From NCBI GenBank assembly GCA_026414765.1, contig JAOAIJ010000027.1, forward strand, positions 18,853 to 82,852: a DNA stretch of 64,000 nucleotides, read 5' to 3'. The position numbers and the translations under genes are program-made. The notes under the pieces are model-generated. The model searched no databases, was not told the origin of the DNA, and saw only the letters and a list, made by a program, of their open reading frames with translations. Each line of letters begins with the position of its first letter. Position 1 is the first letter of the stretch. Of the stretch, positions 27,988-37,456 are shown piece after piece. The DNA comes from Clostridia bacterium (lineage in GTDB: Bacteria > Bacillota > Clostridia > Acetivibrionales > DSM-27016).

Positions 27988-28938
27988 ATGTTTATAGATT
28001 TAGCAAAATGCATTTTGCAAATATCAGTCATTATAATATTTGCTCCTCTAGTAAACGGGATAATAAGGAAAATCAAGGCTAAAGTTCAACATAGAAAGGG
28101 AGCACCTGTCTTTCAGATGTATTATGATCTTCTCAAGCTTTTTAAGAAGGATGTAGTTATTCCTGAGAACTCATCATGGATTTTCTGGATAACCCCTTAT
28201 GTTTATTTTATATCAATAATCATTGCGGCTCTGTTTGTACCGGTAATTCCACAAATGTTTTCATTTGGCTTTACGGGAGATATGGTACTTTTTGTATACC
28301 TTCTTGCAATAGGAAGACTTTTTATGGTTTTAGCAGGATTAGATACAGGAAGTACATTCGGAGGTATGGGCAGCAGTCGTGAAATGATGATTTCATCCCT
28401 TATTGAACCTTCGCTATTAATAACACTTTTTACTTTAGGACTTAACCCTAATAATTATTCAGCTAATTTTAAAGCTATTTATGCAGGCTCAATAAATGTG
28501 GGGGCTGGTATATTCAGCCCTGCATATATGCTGCTTTTAGCCGCAATGTTGATAGTGCTTATTGCCGAAACTGCAAGAATACCGGTAGATGATCCAGCAA
28601 CTCATCTGGAGCTGACTATGGTACATGAAGCAATGATATTGGAATATTCGGGCAGATATCTGGCTTTAATGCAGATATCTGCTTCAATAAAGCAGCTTTT
28701 ACTGATTACACTTGTAGTAAATGTATTTTTCCCTTTTAGTATTGAAGCAGAGCCGATAATAGGTCTTTTCATAACACTGATTTTATATGTTTTAAAAGTA
28801 GTTTTGACAACTGCTCTTATAGCATTTGTTGAGATCAATTCTGTAAAACTAAGGTTGTTCAGTGTGCCAAATTATGCGGCACTTGCATTTATATTATCAT
28901 TATTAGGTTTTATGGCGTCATTTGTATTCGGGAGGTAG
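27988..28938 (+). CDS. Ehr/hydrogenase-4-like complex, NuoH-type subunit (HyfC)
   Basis: A 316-residue membrane subunit with about eight spans, related to NuoH/HyfC/HycD, which joins the peripheral arm to the membrane arm. The conserved loop VQHRKGAPVFQMYYDLLKLF and the Glu-rich segment AETARIPVDDPATHLELTMVHEAM are present. It begins 15 bp after the HyfB-type gene behind GGGGTG and its stop overlaps the next ribosome site. Confidence 0.93.
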   Translation: MFIDLAKCILQISVIIIFAPLVNGIIRKIKAKVQHRKGAPVFQMYYDLLKLFKKDVVIPENSSWIFWITPYVYFISIIIAALFVPVIPQMFSFGFTGDMVLFVYLLAIGRLFMVLAGLDTGSTFGGMGSSREMMISSLIEPSLLITLFTLGLNPNNYSANFKAIYAGSINVGAGIFSPAYMLLLAAMLIVLIAETARIPVDDPATHLELTMVHEAMILEYSGRYLALMQISASIKQLLLITLVVNVFFPFSIEAEPIIGLFITLILYVLKVVLTTALIAFVEINSVKLRLFSVPNYAALAFILSLLGFMASFVFGR

Positions 28939-28942
28939 TGAG

Positions 28943-29611
28943 ATGAATAAGTTTTTAGATATCTTGAATCTTTTTTCAATGTTTATTCTAATAACTACTT
29001 TTATACTTGTAGCAAATAAAAGAATCAATTCTTATATTAAGACATTCAGGCTTCAGTCGGCTCTTCTGGCTTTAGTAGCTGCTACATTTAGCCTTTACCA
29101 CCTAATAGAAGAAGGGAAGTTTGACGGTATCATTATAATATGTCTGCTAATTATTGCTCTTAAGGTTATTTATATACCTAGTATGCTGAAAAGAATTACT
29201 AAAAGAGTTGAGTATAAAGTGGAAAAAGACTTTTTTATAAACATTCCGATTTCCATTATCATTTGCTGTGGACTGGTAATATTAATCTGGTATGTTGTTT
29301 CGTTAATACCTGATATCAGAAACATGTACGAGCGTATATTCCTGACTAATTCCGTAGCAGTAGTGCTTATAGGTCTTTTCTTTATGATCAGCAGGCGAAA
29401 GGCGATAGGACAGATAATAGGCTTTCTTGTAATAGAAAACGGTATGTTTATGGCTGCCATACTTACCACATTCGGAATGCCTATGATTGTAGAAATAGGT
29501 GTATTTTTCGATTTGCTCACAGCAGTTTTGATTATGGGAGTATTCGTGTTCAGAATAAATGAGAATTTTGATTCAATAGATATAAATAAGTTACGTAATC
29601 TAAAGGGATAA
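28943..29611 (+). CDS. Ehr/hydrogenase-4-like complex, HyfE-type membrane subunit
   Basis: A 222-residue membrane protein with about six or seven spans, corresponding to HyfE, which combines NuoK-like features (GFLVIENGMFMAAI with its buried Glu). The ATG at 28943 is chosen because GGGAGGTAG, which includes the previous stop, gives the right spacing; an ATG at 28922 lies inside the previous gene. Confidence 0.9.
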   Translation: MNKFLDILNLFSMFILITTFILVANKRINSYIKTFRLQSALLALVAATFSLYHLIEEGKFDGIIIICLLIIALKVIYIPSMLKRITKRVEYKVEKDFFINIPISIIICCGLVILIWYVVSLIPDIRNMYERIFLTNSVAVVLIGLFFMISRRKAIGQIIGFLVIENGMFMAAILTTFGMPMIVEIGVFFDLLTAVLIMGVFVFRINENFDSIDINKLRNLKG

Positions 29612-29626
29612 GGTATAGGAGGTATT

Positions 29627-31108
29627 ATGATAGCATTGTTGCTGTTTATTCCACTTATTACGTGTGGAATGTTCTGGTCTACAAAAAATAGGAATATATT
29701 GAATATCATAAATGCATCCGGAATAACATTACTGCTTGGGTTATCTGTGTATTGTGCATATGATGTCATACTGAATAAAAACATCACCCTCAAGCTTTTC
29801 AGTGATATCATATATATTGATTCTCTCAGCGCTTTGATGCTTTTAGTTACTTCATCGGTTGCTTTTCTGGCTTCAGTTTATTCTATTGGCTATATGAATG
29901 AGGAGTTTGACAGAAAAATAATTAGCATTAAAAAGCTTCAGATTTATTATACTCTTCTGCATGTATTCATTTTCACCATGATCCTTACAATTACTACGCA
30001 AAACATGGGACTTATGTGGATCGCAGTAGAAGCAACAACATTAGCCTCAGCTTTTCTGGTAGGTTTTTATAATGACAAGAAATCGATCGAAGCAGCCTGG
30101 AAGTATATCATAATATGTTCAGTCGGTATTGCTTTTGCCATGCTTGGCGTTGTCATGCTGTATTATTCCTCGATGCATTCATTAGGAGAATCTGTTTCAG
30201 GACTAAACTGGACATATCTTTTTGAAAATGCCGGGAAGCTGCAGGGGAGCATACTTAAGATAGCTTTTATATTTATACTGGTCGGATTTGGAACAAAGGT
30301 TGGATTAGCCCCTATGCATACGTGGCTCCCTGATGCACACAGTCAGGCACCATCGCCAATAAGTGCCCTGCTTTCAGGAGTGCTGCTGAATACAGCCATG
30401 TACTGTATTATAAGGGTTATGATAATTGTCAATAAAAATGCCGGAAACAATATTTATACAAGCAAACTTCTTGTAGCATTAGGAATAATATCTATTGGGA
30501 CGGCTGCAATATTTATCCTGGTACAGCAGGATTTCAAGAGATTGCTTGCGTATTCAAGCATAGAGCATATGGGAATTATAGCTTTAAGCCTTGGTATATT
30601 CACACCGTTAAGTATTTTTGGGGCACTATATCATATAATAAATCACGCTTTTACAAAATCAATGCTTTTTATAGCTTCGGGTAATATATATTTAAAATAT
30701 AACACAAAAAAGATAAGCAAGGTTCAAGGTATTTTAAAAACAATGCCCATAACAGGTACTGCATTTATAATAGGACTTTTCGCAATAACAGGAATGCCTC
30801 CTTTCAGCGTTTTCAGCAGTGAACTGAACATAATTATTGCATCCTTTGAAAAGACAAGCTATATACCCGCTGCATTGATGCTTTTATTTCTAACATTTGT
30901 TTTTGCGGGTTTTGTTAAGCAAATGATGAAAATGTTTTATGGAAAACCTCAAATTAAAGAGTTGAGACCAGGCGAGATAAACCGGATAGGGTCAGTAATA
31001 CTGATTACGTATATAATAATTATCACAATAACAGGCTTCTATATTCCTGGTCCAGTAAAAGAACTTATTGATTCTGCAGGAGAAATTGTCAGAGGTACTG
31101 TAAAGTGA
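29627..31108 (+). CDS. Ehr/hydrogenase-4-like complex, second antiporter-like subunit (HyfF-type)
   Basis: A 493-residue NuoL/N-like membrane subunit with about 14 spans. The TM5 Glu is in MWIAVEATTLASAF and the central pathway in FGTKVGLAPMHTWLPDAHSQ and APSPISALLSG. With the HyfB-type subunit it makes two antiporter-like modules; no third (HyfD-like) gene is present. ATG follows AGGAGGTATT. Confidence 0.92.
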   Translation: MIALLLFIPLITCGMFWSTKNRNILNIINASGITLLLGLSVYCAYDVILNKNITLKLFSDIIYIDSLSALMLLVTSSVAFLASVYSIGYMNEEFDRKIISIKKLQIYYTLLHVFIFTMILTITTQNMGLMWIAVEATTLASAFLVGFYNDKKSIEAAWKYIIICSVGIAFAMLGVVMLYYSSMHSLGESVSGLNWTYLFENAGKLQGSILKIAFIFILVGFGTKVGLAPMHTWLPDAHSQAPSPISALLSGVLLNTAMYCIIRVMIIVNKNAGNNIYTSKLLVALGIISIGTAAIFILVQQDFKRLLAYSSIEHMGIIALSLGIFTPLSIFGALYHIINHAFTKSMLFIASGNIYLKYNTKKISKVQGILKTMPITGTAFIIGLFAITGMPPFSVFSSELNIIIASFEKTSYIPAALMLLFLTFVFAGFVKQMMKMFYGKPQIKELRPGEINRIGSVILITYIIIITITGFYIPGPVKELIDSAGEIVRGTVK

Positions 31109-31160
31109 AAAGTATAAGGAAGAACTGTAAACTGATTATTGTCTAAAGGGGTACGGGACT

Positions 31161-32747
31161 ATGCTTGAAAAGATAATTGATGCGCTCAGGAGGAGCTTTC
31201 CTGGAGAAATTAAAAAATATGAAACAGTAAACAATAATGAAATATATATAGAAATAACAACAGAAAGTGTAATGGAAATATGTAACTTTATCTATAAAAA
31301 TATTGATTGTTCACTTGTTTCGCTTTTTGCAAATGATGATAGGACCCTTGATGAAAGCTATGCAGTATACTATACGTTTGCGATAAGGAAGGCGGGAGCT
31401 TTGCTTGTTGTAAAAACAAAGGTTTCTAATGATAAAGCTGTTTTGAAATCAATTTCTTCTTCAATACCTGCTGCGTGTCTTTATGAAAGAGAAGTAAGTG
31501 ATATGTATGGAATAAACTTTGAGGGAATCCCTGACAACAGAAAATTTGTATTTCATGAGAATTGGCCAGAAAAGTTGTATCCAATGAGAAAAGAAGTACC
31601 AGTTTCTGAAAAGCCTCCTTTTGAAGATAATGAACAGGAATTTATAAAAATAAACGGAACGGGAGTATTTGAGATTCCTGTAGGTCCTGTACACGCAGGC
31701 ATAATAGAGCCGGGCCATTTCAGATTCAGTGTGGCAGGTGAGCCAATTATCAACCTTGAAGCCAAACTATTTTATGTTCATAAAGGAATAGAAAAACTTT
31801 CTGAAAATCAGCATTTTGAAAAGGTATTGTTTTTATCCGAGAGAATCTCAGGAGATGAAACATTTTCAAACTCACTGGCTTACTGCATGGCTTTGGAGAA
31901 AATAGCCGGCTTTACGCAAATCCCTGAAAGGGCGGATTATACAAGAACAATTCTTTGCGAATTGGAAAGGCTATATAACCATATTGGTGATATTGCCGGA
32001 TTATGTGTTGATGTTGCCTATGTATTTGCAAATGGTCAATTTGCCATGATGAGACGATGGTGTCAGATGCTTAATGAGGAATTGACCGGAAGCAGGTTTT
32101 TACGAAGTGCTAACAGGCCTGGTGGGCTAAGAAAGGATTTTATAAAGAATAAAGAAAGTATTATTTTATCAAGTTTGCAAAAACTTGATAAAGAATTTAA
32201 CGAGACTGTAAATATAATAAAATCAAATAGTATGTTTATAGACAGGGTGGAAAATACTGGTATAGTCAGGCACTCGGTGGCCGTAGATTTAAATGCTGTA
32301 GGTCCGGCGGCCCGTGCAGCGGGCATAAGGGAAGATGTGAGGGCAAACTATCCATATGCAGCATATGATAGGATTCAATTTTCAATACCTGAACATCGAA
32401 ATGGGGATGTAAACTGCAGAATGAACACAAAGATTGAAGAAGTAAACGAATCAATAAAAATAATACAAAAATCCATAGAAAGCATGCCTGTAGAAGGTAA
32501 TTTTATTGAGCCGGTTACAGATATTGAGCCTTACAAATATGCATTTGGAATTACCGAATCGCCAAGGGGCGAGAACGTTCATTGGCTTATGTCAGGTGAA
32601 AAAAATACAATCTTCAGGTATAAAATAAGGACTCCGTCCTTCTGTAATTGGCCTGTACTGTGTCATGCCGTAAAAGGGAACATAGTTCCTGATTTCCCTT
32701 TAATAAATAAAAGCTTTAATTTGTCATATTCAGGAAATGATTTATAA
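31161..32747 (+). CDS. Ehr-type large subunit lacking the [NiFe] ligand cysteines
   Basis: A 528-residue fusion of a NuoC-like domain (about 1-150) and a NuoD/hydrogenase-large-subunit domain, arranged as in HycE/HyfG. The fold-defining PVGPVHAGIIEPGHFRF is kept. Where group 4 hydrogenases have RxCGxCxxxH, this reads RISGDETFSN (Arg228 to Asn237), so both Cys are replaced by Ser230 and Glu233 and the His by Asn237. At the C-terminus DPCxxC is replaced by NLSYSG (520-525). It therefore cannot bind a NiFe(CN)2CO centre. This is the hallmark of energy-converting-hydrogenase-related (Ehr) complexes, whose reaction is unknown. Confidence 0.9.
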   Translation: MLEKIIDALRRSFPGEIKKYETVNNNEIYIEITTESVMEICNFIYKNIDCSLVSLFANDDRTLDESYAVYYTFAIRKAGALLVVKTKVSNDKAVLKSISSSIPAACLYEREVSDMYGINFEGIPDNRKFVFHENWPEKLYPMRKEVPVSEKPPFEDNEQEFIKINGTGVFEIPVGPVHAGIIEPGHFRFSVAGEPIINLEAKLFYVHKGIEKLSENQHFEKVLFLSERISGDETFSNSLAYCMALEKIAGFTQIPERADYTRTILCELERLYNHIGDIAGLCVDVAYVFANGQFAMMRRWCQMLNEELTGSRFLRSANRPGGLRKDFIKNKESIILSSLQKLDKEFNETVNIIKSNSMFIDRVENTGIVRHSVAVDLNAVGPAARAAGIREDVRANYPYAAYDRIQFSIPEHRNGDVNCRMNTKIEEVNESIKIIQKSIESMPVEGNFIEPVTDIEPYKYAFGITESPRGENVHWLMSGEKNTIFRYKIRTPSFCNWPVLCHAVKGNIVPDFPLINKSFNLSYSGNDL

Positions 32748-32795
32748 ATTAGATTGAATTATTCAGACTTAAGATAATAATTGAGGGATGGTAAT

Positions 32796-33620
32796 ATGTA
32801 TAGCATAATAAAAAAGTTTATAAACCACGGTGTAGTAACAGTTGATTACCCAAAAAAACCTGTTAACAGTAAATCTATCACAGGAAAGCCGGAAATAGAT
32901 ATGGGTAGATGTGATGCATGTGGAGAGTGTGTAAAAAGGTGTCCTTCGTCAGCACTACAGCTTGAGACTGATAAGAATAAGACAAAAAAGGTAACTGAAA
33001 ATAATGCAATTTCAACTCTAAGTTTAAACTTAGATGAGTGCATTTTTTGTTCTTTGTGTAGCGATGTGTGTAATAAAAATGCAATTACAATGACAAACAA
33101 TTTTGAACTGGCGGAGTATGACAGAGAGAGTTTGAGAAAAACTCCTGTAGTTGTAAAGGATAGAGACTTACCATCTGACGAGTATGAATTAATAGGGCAG
33201 CAGCTTAAGGAAAATATAAACAGATATTTCGGTAGAAGTCTTCAAATAAGAGAAGTAGATGCCGGATCTTGCAATGGATGCGATAACGAAATAAATGCAC
33301 TAAACGGACCATATAATGATATTGAAAGGTTCGGTATTAGTTTTGTAGCCTCACCAAGGCATGCTGATATGCTTCTTGTCACAGGTCCTGCCAGCCGTAA
33401 TATGGAACTTGCACTTATCAAAACGTATAATGCAACACCTGATCCAAAGCTGGTTGTTGCGGTTGGAGCCTGCGCATGCAGCGGTGGCATATTCAAGGAT
33501 AGCTATGCTACAAGAAACGGGATAGATTGTATTGTTCCGGTAGACATATATATACCTGGATGTCCGCCAAGGCCGCAAGCTATAATATATGGGCTACTAA
33601 AAGCTATAGAGAGGAAATAG
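32796..33620 (+). CDS. Ehr-type small subunit: ferredoxin domain fused to NuoB-like domain
   Basis: A 274-residue fusion. Residues about 30-105 form a 2x[4Fe-4S] ferredoxin (CDACGECVKRCP, then CIFCSLCSDVCN), equivalent to HyfH/NuoI. The C-terminal half is NuoB/HyfI-like and keeps the proximal cluster ligands SCNGCDNEI, GACACSGG and PGCPPRP. Electron wiring is thus complete although the large subunit lacks nickel ligands. ATG at 32796 follows GAGGGATGG; a TTG 15 bases earlier is less likely. Confidence 0.92.
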   Translation: MYSIIKKFINHGVVTVDYPKKPVNSKSITGKPEIDMGRCDACGECVKRCPSSALQLETDKNKTKKVTENNAISTLSLNLDECIFCSLCSDVCNKNAITMTNNFELAEYDRESLRKTPVVVKDRDLPSDEYELIGQQLKENINRYFGRSLQIREVDAGSCNGCDNEINALNGPYNDIERFGISFVASPRHADMLLVTGPASRNMELALIKTYNATPDPKLVVAVGACACSGGIFKDSYATRNGIDCIVPVDIYIPGCPPRPQAIIYGLLKAIERK

Positions 33621-33700
33621 GTTGTTATATTAAGAGCAATAATATAAAATGGTTGGTAAGAATTGCATATGATATATTAATAACAGGAAAGGGTATGAAA

Positions 33701-33898
33701 ATGAGTAAGGAATGCGTGTTGTATGATAGAGTATGCAGTAATTGCGGTGAATGTGAGATATGCGATCTGAATAATAATAAAATATGTAATAACTGCGGAA
33801 AATGCATAGATGAAATTAACCCATATAGGAGCATAGCTCTGGAAGATTTTATCAAAAAACAGGAGGATAAAGAAAAATTAGATAATACGAAAAAATAA
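33701..33898 (+). CDS. Small Cys-rich protein at the end of the Ehr operon (65 aa)
   Basis: A 65-residue acidic protein with eight Cys in the first 40 residues: an early CVL, then CSNCGECEIC and ICNNCGKC. The spacing suggests a small Fe-S or zinc-binding module rather than a classic ferredoxin (no CxxCxxCxxxCP). It ends with a charged helix. The ATG at 33701 has AGGAAAGGG seven bases upstream; an ATG at 33695 is too close to it. It follows the small-subunit gene by 80 bp and likely belongs to the same transcript. No named family recognised. Confidence 0.75.
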   Translation: MSKECVLYDRVCSNCGECEICDLNNNKICNNCGKCIDEINPYRSIALEDFIKKQEDKEKLDNTKK

Positions 33899-33930
33899 GG
33901 AGAAATTTTTTCTACTTGTTTTTTCGTATT
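33884..33930. terminator. Inverted repeat / bidirectional terminator between convergent genes
   Basis: A 16-base arm (33884-33899) starting AATACG pairs with 33915-33930 ending CGTATT (one G-T). The arms hold A and T tracts and overlap the ends of both converging coding regions. Confidence 0.6.
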
Positions 33931-35687
33931 TCCTCAAGCTTCTTTTTTATTTCCTTGCTGTCGGAATAGTCATTATACTCTAAAAATTTCTCGTAATAGA
34001 ATTCTGCATGTACAAAATCCTTTTTTACTTCGTATGCGTTCCCGAGTGCCTTTAAAATAAAAGTACATTTTCCATTTACCCAATAACCTGATAAGTATGA
34101 AGATAATGCTTTATCGGGCTGATTAAGCTTATCATATGCAAGACCTATGTTGAAAAATGCATATTCCGATCTAGAAATTTTGTTGGTTTCATTTCCTTCG
34201 TCTATACATTTTTGGTAATCGCCTTTAAGGTAATAAACTTTTGCCAAATTACAGTGAGCCGTATCATTTCTGGAGTTTAGCTCAATAGCTTTTTTGAACT
34301 CCTCTTCTGCTCTCAATAAATAATCTTTGTTATTTTTATTATCCTCATAAGCATTCAGGTAATTGGTTGCTAGTATGCAATGACCCCTGTCGCTTAAAGG
34401 TGCCTTTTCAACTACATCGCTCCAGAGCCTTATATTATCACTGAAAACATAATTTCTTTTTAGTGTAAGTACAGAATTCATAACTATAATTATTGATATG
34501 AAAGTAACAAAAAACAATAATGGTTTTCTAAAAAGGTATGGTCTTCCGACTATCCTGTAACCGGAGAAAATCATGCCAATAAGAAATATTGCAAAACCTA
34601 CAATAGGGAAGTAAAGTCTATGTTCAAAATATACGTCTTTAATGGAAATAAAAGATGATTCTACAGCCAACCCTATAAAAAACCACATTATGCCGAAGGA
34701 TGTCAGTTTGTTCTTTTTCAGGTTAAGCAAGGAGAATAGCCCTATTAAGAGCAGTATTCCAAAGGAAATATATGATCCGTTTTCCCAAATATTATGCGAA
34801 ATGGGGTAGTCGTTACTGTAATCAAAATTAAGCCTGTCCGGGATGAAAAGTAGTCTGATATAATGGACTATGACATTCATCTGAGTATAAAAATACCAGT
34901 CTCTCGGCATGGAAGTGCTGGCTTTAAAGCTTACACCGGGATCACTCTGGCTGTAGCCATGAAATACTACATTTGTAGCGGGAATAATAGGTAATGTAAT
35001 TAATAATATTAATATGACAACAATGCGTTTTTTCCACGTCGTTCTTCCGTCTTTTAAAAAAAACAGAAACTCAATAAGTATGAGCATAAACGGGATAGTA
35101 ATGGTATTCTCCTTCGTAAACATTGCAAGCACTATAAAAAGTAATGTTAACAGAATATTACGCACTTTATCAGTTAACCGGTATTTTATAAAGAAAAGTA
35201 TAGCAAGAAAATAAAACATAGCAGCAAGAGATGCTGTACGTTGTACTATATATGTAACTGCATTTACTTGTACGGGGTGTGTTGCGAAAACAAGTGCAGA
35301 GAAGAGACTTATAGTATTTCTGTACTTATAAACAAGCTTACCGAAAAAATGCTTTAAACTTAAGATATTATTGATTATAAGGTATACAATAATACTATTC
35401 AAAATATGTATCAACACATTAACTATGTGATATCCGATTTCTTCCGTTTGATGGAAGAAATAGTTTATTGAGAAGGTAAAATAGATAATTACCCTGTTTG
35501 AATAGAATTTCCATAGTGAAGGGAAATCCCAGGGAAATCTTATGGAACTATTGTTTACAATATTGCCGAAATCATCTAAAGTGAACTGAGCCATAAAGCT
35601 GTTTGAGTATATGATTAGTGTTATAATGGTCAGAGTCCCAAAGACTATTAATTTTTTATTAAGCTTATTCTCTAATTTTTTCAGCAT
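33912..35687 (-). CDS. Multi-span membrane protein with C-terminal TPR repeats (GT-C / TMTC-like)
   Basis: A 591-residue protein. About residues 1-425 form 10-12 transmembrane spans; the first extracellular loop carries an Asp-Asp pair (QFTLDDFGNIVNN), as in GT-C glycosyltransferases such as PMT and TMTC proteins. The last 160 residues or so are TPR repeats (AEEEFKKAIELNSRND, KALSSYLSGYW). A role in glycosylating exported proteins is an inference. The ATG at 35687 is chosen because GGTGAGG, which contains the stop of the upstream gene, precedes it by four bases; the two genes are probably translationally coupled. Confidence 0.75.
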   Translation of the reverse strand: MLKKLENKLNKKLIVFGTLTIITLIIYSNSFMAQFTLDDFGNIVNNSSIRFPWDFPSLWKFYSNRVIIYFTFSINYFFHQTEEIGYHIVNVLIHILNSIIVYLIINNILSLKHFFGKLVYKYRNTISLFSALVFATHPVQVNAVTYIVQRTASLAAMFYFLAILFFIKYRLTDKVRNILLTLLFIVLAMFTKENTITIPFMLILIEFLFFLKDGRTTWKKRIVVILILLITLPIIPATNVVFHGYSQSDPGVSFKASTSMPRDWYFYTQMNVIVHYIRLLFIPDRLNFDYSNDYPISHNIWENGSYISFGILLLIGLFSLLNLKKNKLTSFGIMWFFIGLAVESSFISIKDVYFEHRLYFPIVGFAIFLIGMIFSGYRIVGRPYLFRKPLLFFVTFISIIIVMNSVLTLKRNYVFSDNIRLWSDVVEKAPLSDRGHCILATNYLNAYEDNKNNKDYLLRAEEEFKKAIELNSRNDTAHCNLAKVYYLKGDYQKCIDEGNETNKISRSEYAFFNIGLAYDKLNQPDKALSSYLSGYWVNGKCTFILKALGNAYEVKKDFVHAEFYYEKFLEYNDYSDSKEIKKKLEEIRKNK

Positions 35688-35692
35688 TGGCC

Positions 35693-37456
35693 TCACCGAT
35701 ATGTTTTTAGTATTTGCTGCCAAATATCAAGGTACATTGCCTTTCCTTTGACCTCTTCAAAGTCTGGTATATTTCCCAGCCTCCAGAGAGAAATGCCTTT
35801 TATCCCAAACATTTTTGCAAGTTTTATTTTTGCAATAACACTCCTGCTGTCCTCATACCATATTCTATTATGTATGTTTTCCTTTTCATTATAATATTTT
35901 ACATAAGGATTTTCAAAGATTTTGCTATAACTTATGGTTACATTTTTCATGTTATCCTTATTAATTATTCTGTCCCGTATTTGTTCATATGAAGGTGTTT
36001 TAGCATTCTTATTGATAACACTGTTGTCCTTGGATTGCCATTGAGCTGTTCCAAAGGATATTTGCAGCCAGATTTTATTAACGTCAGCAACTCCGTCCTT
36101 CTTATCCGTAATTGCTTTCAGTGCATAGTATATCTCATCTATAGGAGTGAGAGGCGTGAGAGTATAATTATTTTTCATGTCGGTTTCAGTCAGACTTGTT
36201 GCATTATAATCATGGGCCATAAGGATAACTTTATCTGATATATTTCCAATAGTTTTATAGTCATATCCGTCGTAATATGATTGATTCTTTCTTTTAGGGT
36301 GAACGGCAACATAAAGTTTTTTGTTAAGTCTTTTCAGCTCTGGCTTCAATTCGGTAATAAAACTGTTAAAGTTATCCCGTAATTTCTTCCCCTTTAAACA
36401 TTCAAAATCTATAACTACGCCGTCAAAAGAAATACTGGCATTATCGTCTTTAGTAAGAACTATTTTTTCTATAATACTCTCGACAATTGATTTTCTTGAT
36501 TCCTTATCAGACAAGGCCAATTCAAGCAGGCCTGTATAGCTGTTTTTTTCATCATTCCATACCAATGTCTCTTGAGAAGCATAAATGCTTAACTGAGTGG
36601 TAGCTGTATACTCCCTGGCCGTATTAAAAGGAATGGAAAATCCCTCCGGAAGATAAAAATCAGCATTATCGTTATCTTCCATATTAAGAAAAACCTTTTT
36701 ATTATCTTTATCATATTCAAGTCTGCTCCAACCAAAGCTGACAGAGCTTAAACTTTTTATCATATCCTTTTGCCTGAAGGCATTGAGAGCATAAAAAGCA
36801 TTCATTTCCTTTATTTTTGAATTAATTTTTTCATATGCAGAAAACAGATAGAGAGCAGCATCTTCTTTTTTTACAGTTTCATTAGGTGCATAGGAAGTGC
36901 CGCTTTTTGCACCGACTATACCGAAATCCCGTGCTATTGATATATATCCGGCATTTCTCGTTATATCGCTAAAGGGCTTTTCGGAGGAAATCGATTTTTG
37001 AACTGCAAGTGTATCATAACCCATGTACCTTACAAGCATTACTGCCATTTCTTCACGTGTAAGGTAAGAAACTGGCCGTACTGTAGGGGAATCCTTTTTG
37101 ATTATTCCATACTTTAAAGCAGTTTCTATGTATGAAAAATATGCTTTGTTTTTGTTTTGATTATCGGAAAAGCTTCCTTTTTCAGGTTTATACAAAGGAC
37201 ATTTCATTAGTTTGACAATTATGGATATAAATTCACTTTTGGTTATTGGTTTACCATATCCAAATTTATTATTTGCAGCGGCCTCAAACACATTCATTGC
37301 TCTGAGGTTGTGTATTGCTTTATATGAAATACTGTTTTTCGGGACATCAGAAAATTTTTGTGTATCCGGAAGGGTTTCAGAAATTACCGGTAAAGAAGAA
37401 GTTAGTGAAATTATAATTATTATGGTAGCAATAATTCTCTTTATAGAATTTGACAA
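35693..37456 (-). CDS. S-layer-homology protein with GH18-type glycoside hydrolase domain
   Basis: A 587-residue exported protein. A hydrophobic signal (about residues 8-25) is followed by three SLH-like repeats (about 35-215; for example FSDVPKNSISYKAIHNL, FGYGKPITKSEFISII and LTREEMAVMLVRYMGY) that bind secondary wall polymer. The C-terminal half is a GH18 barrel with catalytic motif DGVVIDFE near residue 350 and a final GISLWRLGN strand, resembling the YaaH/YdhD group that acts on N-acetylglucosamine glycans. A TTG start at 37456 is used; its ribosome site is weak. It precedes the TPR membrane protein by only a few bases. Confidence 0.85.
   Translation of the reverse strand: MSNSIKRIIATIIIIISLTSSLPVISETLPDTQKFSDVPKNSISYKAIHNLRAMNVFEAAANNKFGYGKPITKSEFISIIVKLMKCPLYKPEKGSFSDNQNKNKAYFSYIETALKYGIIKKDSPTVRPVSYLTREEMAVMLVRYMGYDTLAVQKSISSEKPFSDITRNAGYISIARDFGIVGAKSGTSYAPNETVKKEDAALYLFSAYEKINSKIKEMNAFYALNAFRQKDMIKSLSSVSFGWSRLEYDKDNKKVFLNMEDNDNADFYLPEGFSIPFNTAREYTATTQLSIYASQETLVWNDEKNSYTGLLELALSDKESRKSIVESIIEKIVLTKDDNASISFDGVVIDFECLKGKKLRDNFNSFITELKPELKRLNKKLYVAVHPKRKNQSYYDGYDYKTIGNISDKVILMAHDYNATSLTETDMKNNYTLTPLTPIDEIYYALKAITDKKDGVADVNKIWLQISFGTAQWQSKDNSVINKNAKTPSYEQIRDRIINKDNMKNVTISYSKIFENPYVKYYNEKENIHNRIWYEDSRSVIAKIKLAKMFGIKGISLWRLGNIPDFEEVKGKAMYLDIWQQILKTYR

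Noticed and set aside
31161..33620. Calling the complex a working [NiFe] hydrogenase (Hyf or Ech)
   Set aside because: Both CxxC ligand pairs of the large subunit are replaced, so a nickel site cannot form.
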